This document shows, piece by piece, positions 1 through 10,595 of a stretch of 21,678 nucleotides of DNA. The stretch is taken from assembly GCA_024195585.1 (NCBI GenBank), contig SWBL01000547.1:1-21678 (forward strand), given 5' to 3'. Position 1 is the first letter of the stretch. Every line of letters begins with the position of its first letter. A program made the position numbers and the translations under genes. Source of the stretch: Aureobasidium sp. EXF-3400. Lineage: Eukaryota > Ascomycota > Dothideomycetes > Dothideales > Saccotheciaceae. The notes below the pieces were generated by a model that saw nothing but the letters and a program-made list of their open reading frames with translations, ran no database searches and had not been told where the DNA came from.

Positions 1-1
1 T

Positions 2-2112
2 CGCAATTCTAACACTCCTGCTCCAGCATGGGACACCAAAGGTCGCCTCGAAGACATGGAGACCCTCTACTCCCAACTCAAGTCGCAACTCGATTCCGCT
101 GCCACCGAGAAGACTGGCATGGAGGAGGGCATATCCATATACAAAGCACGCGGTACGCCTCAAAATCCTCTCGCCCTTTCCACTAGCTAATCTCATGCTG
201 TACAGTATCCGAGATGGAGCAAGTCCGCCTGCAACTCTCAGCCGCCAACCAAAGCTTGACCGCCGAACTCACCGAGACCAAAGTGAAATTGTCCTCAGCA
301 AACCTACAACTCGACGACATGAAGCGATCACACTCTTTCGAGATTGATGATCTGCGAAGGAAGAACCGAAACGAAATCGAGGATGTCAAAGACGACCATC
401 GCAAAGAGCTCGAACGTTTCCAGCGCGAAGCCAAAGATGAACTTGATCGAGTTAGAAAGGATGCCCAGGAAGAAGCCGACAGAGCAAACAAAACACGAAG
501 GGAAGAGCTGGCCGAAAAAGAACGCGAACTCAGGGCGGAGCTTGAGGAAGAGAGGAGCCGCAGGTTGCGCGAAGTTCAGGAGCTTACAACACAATTCAGC
601 GTGCAAAAGCTGACAGCAGACAACGATGTCACGCAAAAAGATCGCGAATTGCAGAGCTTGCGATCCGAATTGAACGAAGTCAAGGCCAACCTGGAGTCAT
701 CAAATGCACTAAACACCAACTTGAAGGAGAAGTTGACCGAAGCCTCGACGAGTACTCTCACCCTCGAAACCTCGATGCGCGCCATGAAGGCGAAGATTGA
801 CTTCCTCGAGTCCGACAATCAGGCACAATCGAACGCTTTCCAGGACCTTAACCAACAAATGCTGGATGCCCAAGCTGTGGCTACTGAGGCGAAAGAGAAG
901 CTGCGCCAGGAGGAAACTTTGCGAAGAAAATTACACAACCAGGTTCAAGAGCTCAAGGGCAACATCCGTGTATTCTGTCGAGTTCGGCCAACACTCGGCG
1001 ACGAGCAGACCAAGAAAGCAGAACTCGCCTTCCCCGATGCCGACACAGACAGCAAGGAGGTCGTTGTGCAGGGTCCGGATCAAAAGAGTGCCATGGGTAC
1101 TGTTACCAAGGCCAACAACAATTTCTCCTTCGACAGAGTATTTGGCCCGTCTTCGCAAAATGGCGAGATCTTCGATGAGATTAGCCAGCTCGTTCAGAGC
1201 GCGCTCGATGGATACAATGTTTGCATTTTCTGCTATGGCCAAACTGGTTCAGGAAAAACATACACAATGTCCTCAGTCGATGGCATGATTCCAAGCGCCG
1301 TAACACAAATTTACGAGACAGCGAAGAGTTTGGAAGACAAGGGTTGGACCTACTCCATGGAGGGCAGTTTTGTTGAAGTATACAACGAGACTGTAAATGA
1401 CCTCCTTGGAAAAGCTGAGGATTGGAACAACAAAAAGCACGAGATTCGTCAAGATCCGGTCAAACTCAAGACCACAATCACAGACGTAACAACAGTCGAC
1501 TTGGACTCACCCTCGCGCGTCAATGCTATTTTGGATCAAGCCAATCGCAACAGGCGAGTGGCTGCTACCCAAGCCAACTCGCGCTCGTCACGAAGTCATT
1601 CGGTCTTCATTCTCAGGCTCATTGGAGAGAATTCAATGACGGGAGAACGTTCTGAGGGCACCCTCAATCTTGTTGATCTGGCAGGTAGCGAACGTCTTGC
1701 CCACAGTCAAGTTTCAGGCGATCGCTTGAAGGAGACACAGAACATCAACAAGAGTTTGAGTTGTCTGGGCGATGTTATTAGTGCTCTAGGGTCAGGCAAG
1801 GATGCAAAGCACATCCCGTATCGTAACAGCAAAGTGAGTTGGATGCATCAAACACGCTGAGATCCCAGACTAACATTCTCACAGTTGACATATCTCTTGC
1901 AATACTCGCTGGGCGGAAACAGCAAGACATTGATGTTTGTTATGGTCAGCCCTCTGCAGGCTCATTTGTCTGAGACCTTGACCAGCTTGAAGTTTGCTAC
2001 CAAGGTACGTTTCCTACTCTGTTCTCATGAAGTTCACAACAACTGACCAAACTTCTAGGTGCATAACACTCACATTGGAACCGCGAAGAGGCAAGCGAAG
2101 GTCAAGGATTAG
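2..2112 (+). CDS. Kinesin-14 (C-terminal motor kinesin, KlpA/Kar3/Ncd type), 5' end outside the window
   Basis: This is a minus-end-directed microtubule motor of the kinesin-14 class, acting in the spindle and in cytoplasmic microtubule organisation. Visible exons are 2-152, 206-1833, 1885-2004 and 2059-2112. They join in frame to give about 650 residues plus an unseen N-terminus. Introns 153-205, 1834-1884 and 2005-2058 have GT..AG ends and CTAA/CTAAC branch-like sites. The N-terminal half is a long charged coiled coil (about 214-930). It is followed by the kinesin-14 neck and motor start [15 protein letters not shown] near 945-990. The motor is C-terminal, which defines the class: P-loop GQTGSGKT at 1237-1260, switch I with SSRSH near 1590, switch II DLAGSE near 1675, and the conserved YRNSK-LTYLL junction across the second intron. 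The protein ends a few residues after the motor (KRQAKVKD, stop 2110-2112). I see no disruption. Confidence 0.95.
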
Positions 2113-2881
2113 AAATCATGAGTATTGAATATGTCCATTTCTTGTTTTTTTTTTTTTTTTTTGGTTGTCATGATGAGGAAGCAAACATTTCTGGACGAAT
2201 TGTTTGAGGCGTTCTTTTTGGTGAATCGTATCTGGAGTACCCCCAATGAGCTTAAGATCAAGCAGGAGAAGGGAAGACATCGATGGTCTTTGGACAGGAT
2301 AAGTGTGATCTTGTCTAGGAGAAGGACACCACGAGAGATATAGGAATGTAAGCCAGACTTCATTTTCATCCTTCTGCTTGATGTCGGAATCGCCATTGAC
2401 CAAGCAATGTCGTGTGCTTGCCATGTATCGCGACGTTGGTCGACGCCTGCGGAGCACAAACATCGTGGTGGATGCAAGCGCTGCTTATATCTCAGCATCG
2501 CACACATCCTCCTGTCGATTCAGGCTCTCCCGGATTAACATCGTTGATCTGCAGCTATCTCTGCTATTCTCCGTAGCGGGCTGAACCGAAATTTTGTGCG
2601 ATGTCAAAACAAAGCGCGGATCTGCACCGCTTGGGATTTGAACTTCGGCTCTCCGCGACCCGGGTCAGCATCAAAGCATTGCCTACATTTGTTCTGCTCA
2701 ACAGTCAAGAAATCACTATGGATCATCGAAATTCCGTCTTTCGTGCTCCTCAACGGTGTCACTGCAGAGCGTTGTGTTTCCACACTGCTTACATCTAGGT
2801 CCGAATATATCTTTGCTCAAAGCATCCACTCATCTCCGACCCGCCTTGTTCTTTCTTCTTGAGTGACACAGTATCAAAAAG
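2113..2881. other. Intergenic region without a recognisable gene
   Basis: This is the kinesin 3' flank and the distal promoter of the transporter. Short open frames on both strands (for example 2109-2507 minus and 2596-2862 plus) have no family-like composition and span low-complexity DNA. I see no tRNA, transposon or conserved structure. Confidence 0.6.
2145..2162. repeat. Homopolymer T tract (18 T)
   Basis: An uninterrupted run of 18 T lies 33 bp after the kinesin stop codon. It is probably 3'-UTR or downstream low-complexity sequence. Its exact length may be unreliable in the assembly. Confidence 0.8.
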
Positions 2882-3032
2882 CCAATTGAGAGTGATATAA
2901 GAGACGAACACCATGCTCCGGGTATCCCTGGACGATCAGCCTGTTACGACCTCTACTTCGTCCTCTGCACCTTCTTCTATCCCGGCTTGGTTAGCATCTT
3001 GGATTTCACACGGATTCTAAGATACTGCAACT
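2882..3032 (+). promoter_or_regulatory. Putative promoter and leader of the MFS gene, with upstream ORF 2913-3020
   Basis: CCAAT at 2882-2886 and a TATA-like GATATAA at 2894-2900 lie 133-151 bp before the transporter start. An ATG at 2913 in a good context (ACACC before ATG) opens a 35-codon Ser/Thr-rich frame that stops at 3018-3020, 12 bp before the transporter ATG and in its frame. If transcription starts upstream of 2913, this would be an upstream ORF. The TATA-like box is so close to 2913 that the transcript may instead begin within it. Confidence 0.35.
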
Positions 3033-4831
3033 ATGCGTTTCCACTCACTGAAAGAGCTCGATGACTCTGAGGGAAATGTTCGGCTTCACAACGATAAAGA
3101 TACAGCTGTTATCCTGTACCCTGCGCCTTCGCTTACCGACCCTAATGATCCGCTCCGATGGCCACTATGGAGGAAGCATGTCGCGTTTGGCAGTGTTTGC
3201 GCTTTTGCATTCTTATCCAACTATGCTATTGGTGGTCTAGCTCCAGCTTTCTACATTTTGAGTCTGGAGTTTGGAAAGTCGCAACATCAGACCAGCGAGC
3301 TGCTTCTCTGGCCTGTCCTTGTATTCGGTGTCTTTGTACGTCGGATGTCACCACGCGTCACCTCAACTTGTGTACTAATCTGCCTATAGAACTTCCTCTG
3401 GGTACCTCTGGCGAACTACTATGGCAAACGTCCTATCTTTGTCTTCTGCACTCTTTTGCTCTGTGTTTGCTACATTTGGGGCGCGACTGCACAGAGCTTC
3501 GAGAGTCTGCTCTGGTCAAACATCATTGGTGCATTTGGCGGCAGTGCATCTGAGGCTGTGGCTGCGTCGATGGTGAATGATCTTTATTTTTTGCATGAGC
3601 GTGCTGGTAAGATGAGTTGGTATGTCAACTCCATCTCGGCTGGCAACACATTGGGTGTAAGTACGAATGCTTGATATGGTGATGCCTAAACTGACTTCAT
3701 TCTCTCCAGCCTTTGATCTGTGGCTTTGTGGTACAAGGCTTGAGCTGGGTGAGCGACATTCTTTCTATACCAACCCAGCGATCTCAACTGACTGTCTTGT
3801 AGCGTTGGCACAAAATCATCGCCGCTATTTTCGTCGGAGTGAACTTCCTTGTCGTGGTCTTCCTGTGTCCTGAAACTCGATACGGCCGCGCGAGACATGG
3901 GCTGGCTGAACCACTAACACCTTCGAGAACGACCAGCGATGCAAACACACTCGAGAAGACGATCTCGAATCCCGATCAGCCCGTACATCGCTCGTCAGAT
4001 ACCTCAGACACGACACCTCTAGACACCGTCCCCAAGAAACCATGGGCTCAGCAACTCAAACTCTGGTCGCCATTACCCAAAGACCTCTCTCTGTTTGAAC
4101 TATTCTTGCGTCCCTGGCCACTGATCGTGTACCCCGAAGTCATCTTCTCCACTCTGGCAACAGCATTCGCACTTGCTTGGGTAGTAGGCATCAACATCCT
4201 CAACTCCTTCGTCCTCCAAGCACCTCCCTACTCCTGGTCTCCTGCCGTAAACGGCCTCATCAATATCCCAGGCTTTCTAGGAAATATATGCGGTGCACTT
4301 GTCGGTGGACCTCTGGTTGACTGGTACTCTGACCGGCATGCGAGAAAGAACGGTGGTGTTTTCCATCCTGAGTCGAGATTGACGTTGCTTATCTTCCCGG
4401 CTGTTATGGTGCCAGCTGGATGTTTGGCATTTGGGTATGGTGTGCAGAATACTCTGCATTGGACTAGTTTGTTCTTTGGGTATGGTATGGTTGCGACGGG
4501 ACTGACGACGATACCTTGCATTACCATGACTTATATCTCGGATTGTGTAAGTCTTGCTTTTATAACCTCTTCTGCTGATTTTGGCTAATTTTCGACCTTA
4601 CAGTATCTTCCTGTTGCTCCTGATGCGCTGTTGTTGATCAACGGCTTGAAAAATGTTGCGGCGTTTGGTTTCTTGTATGCTATTACGCCTTGGGTGTTCA
4701 AAGTTGGATATGCAGAGTGTTTTGGCGAGCAAGCCGCTATTGCTGTGGGAATATTGCTGTTTGCCATTCCTCTGAGTCTGTTTGGAGCCAAAATGCGCCA
4801 TCGTACTGCACAATGGCGTATCATTCTCTGA
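3033..4831 (+). CDS. MFS transporter, DHA1 (drug:H+ antiporter-1) type
   Basis: This is a plasma-membrane or vacuolar proton-coupled transporter of 526 residues with about 12 membrane segments. Exons are 3033-3335, 3390-3656, 3710-3748 (only 39 nt), 3803-4546 and 4604-4831. All introns fall between codons, so the frame stays closed. The N-terminus is hydrophilic (DPNDPLRWPLWRKH), as is usual in fungal DHA1 proteins. A motif-A-like loop ANYYGKRP follows TM2. A motif-C-like AGNTLGPLICGF lies in TM5, split by the second intron, and PETRYGR follows TM6. A long Ser/Thr/Pro-rich cytoplasmic loop (about 3890-4090) separates the two halves, as in this family. The substrate cannot be read from sequence. 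The nearest genes give no cluster context, so a role in secondary-metabolite export is not supported. It converges on CAB2 with only 67 bp between the stops. Confidence 0.88.
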
Positions 4832-4898
4832 GAATACATCAAAGGATATGAAGGGTATCATTCAAAAATCAAATATCTATACAGCAAACTTTTTTGTT

Positions 4899-5975
4899 CT
4901 ACTTTGACTTTCTTCTAGACATGTGTGCAGCGTGCATCTTTGCAACTTCAGGGATGATCAGAGACTCAATTTCCACAGCAGGTTGTCCCGTTACTGCTTC
5001 TGCATCTTGATCAGTGTCACCAGAAGCTAGACCAACATGCTCGACTTTGCCTGAAATGCTAGGTGTGCGTTTACTCCTGGGCACGCGAATCCACTGCTGC
5101 CCCCCAGATGTAGAGACAAACACAACCTCCCACTTGCGAGTCGACAACAAGTTTCCGATAACCAAATGGTGCGAGTATTTGTTGAGTGCATACTCTGCCT
5201 TTTTAACCAAAATGGCAGGATCGGTTTCGAGCTTGAAACTGACAATCATGCCTTCGGGAGCCCATCCATCAACCAGTGTCTTCAGAAATTTAGGCACTGG
5301 TTCGAGTCCAATGACCAATCTCTGGCCTTCGATACGTGCAGCGGGTGTTTTAGTGCCATCAGTGCTGTGTTGGTTTTCCTTGTTAAAGTCCTCTGAAGAT
5401 TGAATTTTATGCTCCACCATTCTATCGCTGGGGATGAAGAAATCGCTTACTGCAGCTGCGAGGTAGAAAAGTGCGTTTCCACCCAGTGGCTGCATTAAAA
5501 TAGCGATTTCTCGAAGTTCCCAGAGATAATCGTTGACGGTGACGAAAGGGATAGAAAGCAATTTCCCTTGCTTTCTGGCGGAGGTGTATTTTCTTAGTAC
5601 TTCCACCATTTCGTCTTGATATTCTTCTCCCACTACCACTTTACCAGTGTCTTCATCCATGAAGTCCAAGAAACAATTTACATTGTGTGAGTAATGTCTA
5701 CTATACGGCAGTAGAGAATACTGTCTATGCAAAAAGATAACAGCATAGCCGTGATCCAGGAAATATTCTGCGGAAGTGGCGCCACGGGTGCCAGCGGAGA
5801 AATTGTCGACGAAGCGCACCATTTGGTTTTCCAGGGGTACAGTTGTGCCGCCGGAGGTTACGAGGACGACGCGGCGGGAATCAGAGGCATGGCGGGAGAT
5901 GAATTCGCGGGCGAGGGTGGAGTGTTTTTGGAGGATTTTTGGGCGGGGGTTGGAGGTGAAGTAGTCGTGTTCCAT
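4899..5975 (-). CDS. CAB2: Phosphopantothenate-cysteine ligase (CoA biosynthesis)
   Basis: The enzyme joins 4'-phosphopantothenate to cysteine, the second step of CoA synthesis, in the cytosol. The gene is a single exon of 358 residues, the expected length for the fungal and animal PPCS family. Family signatures are clear: VTSGGTTVPLE at residues 39-49, VRFVDNFSAGTRGATSAE at 53-70 (nucleotide-binding loop), YAVIFLHRQ, then AAAVSDFFIP and EHKIQSS in the C-terminal half. The eukaryotic enzyme is stand-alone and not fused to the decarboxylase as in bacterial CoaBC, which agrees with what is seen. The ATG at 5975 gives a full N-terminus in a reasonable context. The tail is rich in basic residues (MSRRKSK). 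The gene is divergent from the chitin-binding oxidase across 1.35 kb and convergent with the MFS gene. Confidence 0.93.
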   Translation of the reverse strand: MEHDYFTSNPRPKILQKHSTLAREFISRHASDSRRVVLVTSGGTTVPLENQMVRFVDNFSAGTRGATSAEYFLDHGYAVIFLHRQYSLLPYSRHYSHNVNCFLDFMDEDTGKVVVGEEYQDEMVEVLRKYTSARKQGKLLSIPFVTVNDYLWELREIAILMQPLGGNALFYLAAAVSDFFIPSDRMVEHKIQSSEDFNKENQHSTDGTKTPAARIEGQRLVIGLEPVPKFLKTLVDGWAPEGMIVSFKLETDPAILVKKAEYALNKYSHHLVIGNLLSTRKWEVVFVSTSGGQQWIRVPRSKRTPSISGKVEHVGLASGDTDQDAEAVTGQPAVEIESLIIPEVAKMHAAHMSRRKSK

Positions 5976-7322
5976 GATTGGTGTTTCCTTTAGTGATGGT
6001 CGTTTTGCAGAGTTGTTATATGATATTGAGATGTTTGTTATCCAGGAGATGGAGGATTCGATGTCGTAGGATGGAGATTGTAAGATGCCAGTTGTTGCGA
6101 CTTTTTGTTTTATCTTCAGTCGTCGGTTTTGATTGTACTGGGTAATCTCGAGACCAGGTGCCGCGTTGACTAATCCAGTGGGCTCGATAGGTTGTCTTGG
6201 ATTATGCTGTAATGGGTTCTATCGCAAATTCAAAGACATGTTTACTGAGAAAAACAGAATACTATTACATTGAGTGTACGGCACCGCTTCCTGAGGCATG
6301 AGGGGAGACCAGATGTCGTTGCCGTAATGTGACGTATTCTTCCGTTTCTCCGCGACAAAAAGACCAACCCTGACCCGTTCCCAATTCGTCGCGATTCTTC
6401 TCTCGCGCCCTTTCTCGACGCGACCTCGCTCAACAGAAGGGAAAGAGACTGACTATCCCTCGTATAACCAACCAATCTGAGAGAGCTACTCAAAAGGTCG
6501 TTTCCCACTCTGCATGTCGCTGCAAGTCCAGACACCAATGGCACACCGACAAGCTTTGATCAAGCTTCTTTTTACGCGCCTATGAAACTCCCCAGCGAAT
6601 GGTTTGAAACAGAGGGCGATTCGTGTAACCACGGTGGATTCTCAGCCACTCTTTCTCTGTGCCTGCTGCAAGGTATCAGTTGACCATGTGGGAAGCGCAA
6701 GGAGACAATAGAACAATGCGGCCACGAAGCACGCACGAGTGTTGGTCTCGTGGGCATCGTCGTCGCATACCGCTTCTAAATCGTCCCAGAGAGGAAAGAG
6801 TTGTATTTTGATGTGTTACAGTAGCAGAAAAAATGGATGTCGCCAGCCGAGGTGTCGAGGAAACAGATCGCCAGAGCCGCATTGGCACTTGTTTCCCGCC
6901 ATTGAGTCGAACAGACTAGCTGCCATCCTGCGAGCGACCGGCTCGAGGGCCTACCTTGCTGCTAAGTTTGGAAGACCATGGCCCTGCAGGTGTGGCGTCC
7001 TTGTCGAGTCTCAGGTAGTGGGCTGTTTCCGTTGTGGCCAAAGGTAACACCTCGAGATATAAACAGTAACCTTCGCCTTCTCTTTTCGTCGCTCCTTCCT
7101 TACCGCCTGTCCTCCAAGTTGTCATTCGTTTTGTGACTCTTGTTCCACTCGCTCCCACTGTCACTCGTTGTTGAGAGTTTACTATTGTACAGTGTCTCGC
7201 TCTTTCCAATTACCCTATTGTCACCCGACAATACCAATCAGCCGAACCATTGGCCCTTTCGCCCACCGTTACTTTAATAAAGCAGATCTGGCTGTGCCTG
7301 GTCTGATCAATCCCAAGCAGCT
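5976..7322. promoter_or_regulatory. Divergent intergenic region (CAB2 / CBM18-oxidase promoters)
   Basis: This 1.35-kb spacer holds no convincing gene. The frames 6242-6544, 6572-6757 and 6739-7047 look random. The oxidase side shows a TATA-like ATATAAA at 7057-7063, then a pyrimidine-rich tract (about 7068-7130) typical of fungal core promoters. No ATG lies between that box and 7323, which supports the chosen start. CCAAT occurs near 6469. Confidence 0.5.
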
Positions 7323-10058
7323 ATGAAGCAATCAATTCTATTGCTCGGCCTTAGCGCTAGCGCAACTCTCGCCAACATCTACTTCCCAAAAGTCCAACCG
7401 ACATGCGACAGTAAGAATCTAGAATTCAGCGGATGTTTAAAGGGACAATTCTGTCAGCAGGATAACACGTATGTTGCATAGCCTTGCTATGGGTTTCTCA
7501 TACTAAAACACATAGATGCACTGCTGTAAAACACACATGGCCAATGTCCTTCCAGGACCACGGTAAAAGAGACATCTTCGACTTGTTTGACCACATCTTC
7601 AAGCACAAAGCCACAGCCCCCAAGTACTCACAGGATGGCAAGTGTGGTCCGAACAATGGCAATCTATTGTGTGACCCTAACAGCACAGCATATAAAGGAA
7701 CATGCTGTTCTTCTTATGGTCAGTCCCCCATACCTCGTTATCCTGCATTTTTCGTCTAACAAGCTGTAGGATGGTGTGGCGATACTCCAGCACATTGTGG
7801 AACTGGTTGCTCTTCTGGCTGCACTTCAAGCTCAGCGGTCGTAAAGTCTTCTATCCCGACTTCAACAATTGTCAGAGCTGCACCTTCTGCTTCTGGTGCT
7901 GCTCCTCGCGGTGACGGCAGATGTGGTCCTCAATTCAGCAACGCGTTGTGTGATCCAAATGGCGCATTTGGTGGCTGTTGCTCGTAAGCAGAATACTGCC
8001 ATATGACTCTGACCAGTCCAGCTAACATTTCTACCAGATCTTACGGGTACTGCGGCAATACCGATGGTCATTGCCTGACTGCCAATGGATGCATCTCTGG
8101 CTGCAAGAGTGCGGCACCAACAAGCGCCGCTCCAACGTCTGCAGCCGTGCCATCGGTCGCGTCTTCCAGAGTCGAATCGGCAGCTCCATCAAGCACGACT
8201 GGTGAGCCGGTCATTTCGGCAGCGCCTTCCTCGGCTGGTAGTGCTCCAACAGGTACCGTAACCAAAGACGGAACTTGCGGTGCTACGTACGATAACACTA
8301 TCTGTGGTGACTGGGCTCAAGGTAGTTGCTGCTCGTAAGTTTTCCATGATCTTCATCTGTCTCAACTAGCTGACGTTTATTACTAGTATGTATGGATACT
8401 GCGGAAACAGCACTGCTCACTGCGGTGATGGATGCCAGAGCGGACCTTGCTTGAATGGCGCGGTCGTTGCAGCTCCTGGACCCAGCCCTGCGCCTGTAAA
8501 TGCTAATCCCGGATCCTTCAACATCGTCGGCGAGTCTGGTGCTCCTGCTATGCATGCTGGTCTTCTTCCCAACGGCAGAGTCGTCTTCCTTGACAAAGTC
8601 GAGAATTACACACAAGTCAAGCTTCCCAATGGCCAATACGCATACTCAACCGAGTACGACCCTGCTACTAACAAGTACACCCCTCTGGCCTACAAGACGA
8701 ATGCATTCTGTGCTGGTGGTTCTTTCCTTGCCAACGGTCAATTCATCTCTCTCGGTGGTAACGCCCCTCTCGATTTCATCGACACTACTGTAGGAGATGG
8801 ATTTGATGGCATTCGCTACTTGACTCGTTCTTCGTCTGACGCCTCCTTGAACGGACAAGACTGGAGTGAGCCAGGCAACAAACTAAGCACTAAGCGCTGG
8901 TATCCATCAGTGCAGACCCTCCCTGATGGTAGATTGTTTGTTGCTTCCGGATCTTTGAACGGCCTAGATCCTACTGTGCCTGCCAACAACAACCCAACAT
9001 ATGAGATTCTGGACAAGAACGGCAAGTCTTCGGGTGTCTCCATCCCTATGGAGATCCTGGTCAAGAACCAGCCTTACTACATGTACCCGTTCATGCATCA
9101 GCTCAAGGATGGTTCGCTCTTCGTCTTCGTCTCCAAATCATCTGAGCTCTTCAACGTGGACACAAACACAACATTGCGAACCTTTGCAGACCTCCCTGGT
9201 GACTACCGTACTTACCCCAACACTGGCACCTCAGTCCTCCTCCCTCTGTCTTCTGCAAGTGACTGGAACCCTGATATTATCATCTGTGGCGGTGGTGCAT
9301 ACCAAGACATTACTTCCCCTACCGATCCCAGCTGCGGCCGCATTCAGCCGCTCTCGACTACTCCAAAGTGGGAGATGGACTCGATGCCCCAAGGTCGCGG
9401 CATGGTAGAAGGCACACTCCTCCCCGACGGCACCGTCATCTTCGTCAACGGCGGCAACGAAGGCGCCCAAGGCTTCGGCCTCGCCCGCGATCCAACCTTT
9501 GAAGCCCTGATTTACGACCCAGCAAAACCACTTGGTCAACGCTTCACCACCGGCGCCTCATCCACAATCCCTCGTCTCTACCACTCAGTAGCTCTACTCC
9601 TCCTCGACGGCACATTGATGGTAGCGGGCTCAAACCCAGTCGAACAACCCATCCTCCAACCCACAACCGCAAACCCCTACGTCACAGAGTTCAGAGTCGA
9701 AATCTACACACCACCCTACCTTTCCGGCGACAACGCAAACAAACGCCCCACCTCCATCACCTTGTCTTCCAAATCCCTACAAGCAAATTCTCAAACCTTC
9801 AATATTGGCTTCACAGTGCCCACTGGTGCGAAGGATGTCAAAGTGGCTTTGTATCATGGAGGCTTTGTCACGCATTCGGTGCATATGAGTCATCGTATGT
9901 TGTTCTTGGATATCAAGGGATGGAAGAGTGGAGCTACTCAGCAAGCTATCACTGTGAGTATGCCGCAGAATGCTAATGTGGCGCCGCCTGGTCCGTATGT
10001 GGTTTATGTGGTTGTGGATGGCGTTCCTGGTATTGGTCAGTTTGTGCAGGTTTCTTAG
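7323..10058 (+). CDS. Secreted AA5 copper-radical oxidase (glyoxal-oxidase type) with three CBM18 chitin-binding modules
   Basis: Five exons (7323-7468, 7516-7718, 7770-7983, 8038-8334, 8387-10058) encode 843 residues. A signal peptide (MKQSILLLGLSASATLA) is followed by a Cys-containing leader. Three hevein-like CBM18 modules then start near 7635, 7909 and 8267, each with CC-S-(S/M)-YG-(W/Y)-CG and about eight Cys. Ser/Ala/Pro-rich linkers separate them. The C-terminal part (residue 320 on) is a galactose/glyoxal oxidase beta-propeller plus the C-terminal DUF1929 domain. Candidate copper and radical ligands are all present: Cys395 in FCAGG, Tyr459 in RWYPS, Tyr685-His686 in RLYHS and His783 in GFVTHS. 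Their spacing (64, 226, 1 and 97) resembles characterised glyoxal oxidases. Such enzymes oxidise aldehydes or alcohols with O2 to make H2O2. The CBM18 set implies localisation to chitin, either the fungus's own wall or another's. The substrate is unknown. Confidence 0.93.
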
Positions 10059-10595
10059 GTTCTTTGCTGGAAAGAGATGAAGGGAAGTGGGTAATGGGTA
10101 ATGGAATGATGATGATGTAGCTTTGCTTTTCGAACAGCTAAACTCGCTTTTTTCGTCTCTTGAGTGTAGTAATGTATGATTCAGCTATCTCAGTTGCTAT
10201 CCTCAGTATCCATCTCAGCGTCCTCATAAAGACTATTTGCAAAGCCTGCGCTTCAGTCTCCCTTCTTGATACAAGAGCTACTGTTATGAGCGATTGTGAA
10301 GGTCTCAAGCAAGACATTCGGCGCCGACAGGATATTAGAAACTGACACCGTGAAGACGGCAGGAAGGTGTAAGACGCAGATTCCAACTCAAGAAAAAAAT
10401 GTTCGATTTCGCATGACTATATTATATATTAAAGATTAAAAGTTACAGTACTAAAGTATCACATATCTTCCTCTCACACGACGACTCAACGCGCAAGTCC
10501 AGTATTACAATATCACAGTCCACCACATCCCACCACCAAGATTGACGGTTACCTCTTAGATCTACTAGAGATACGGTCACGGATGGCCAGCCAGC
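10059..10595. other. Convergent 3' intergenic region
   Basis: This spacer between the two convergent CBM18 genes includes an A/T-rich stretch around 10418-10450 that may serve 3'-end formation for one or both. No gene is recognised. The short frames 10138-10386 and 10160-10345 look like chance. Confidence 0.5.

Noticed and set aside
2610..2690. tRNA-like stretch on the minus strand (GTTCAAATCC word)
   Set aside because: The flanking bases cannot form the T stem, and no acceptor, D or anticodon stems pair properly.
6242..7047. Short frames 6242-6544 (minus) and 6739-7047 (plus)
   Set aside because: Low-confidence frames with unlikely composition, and no splice or start context that would join them into a gene.
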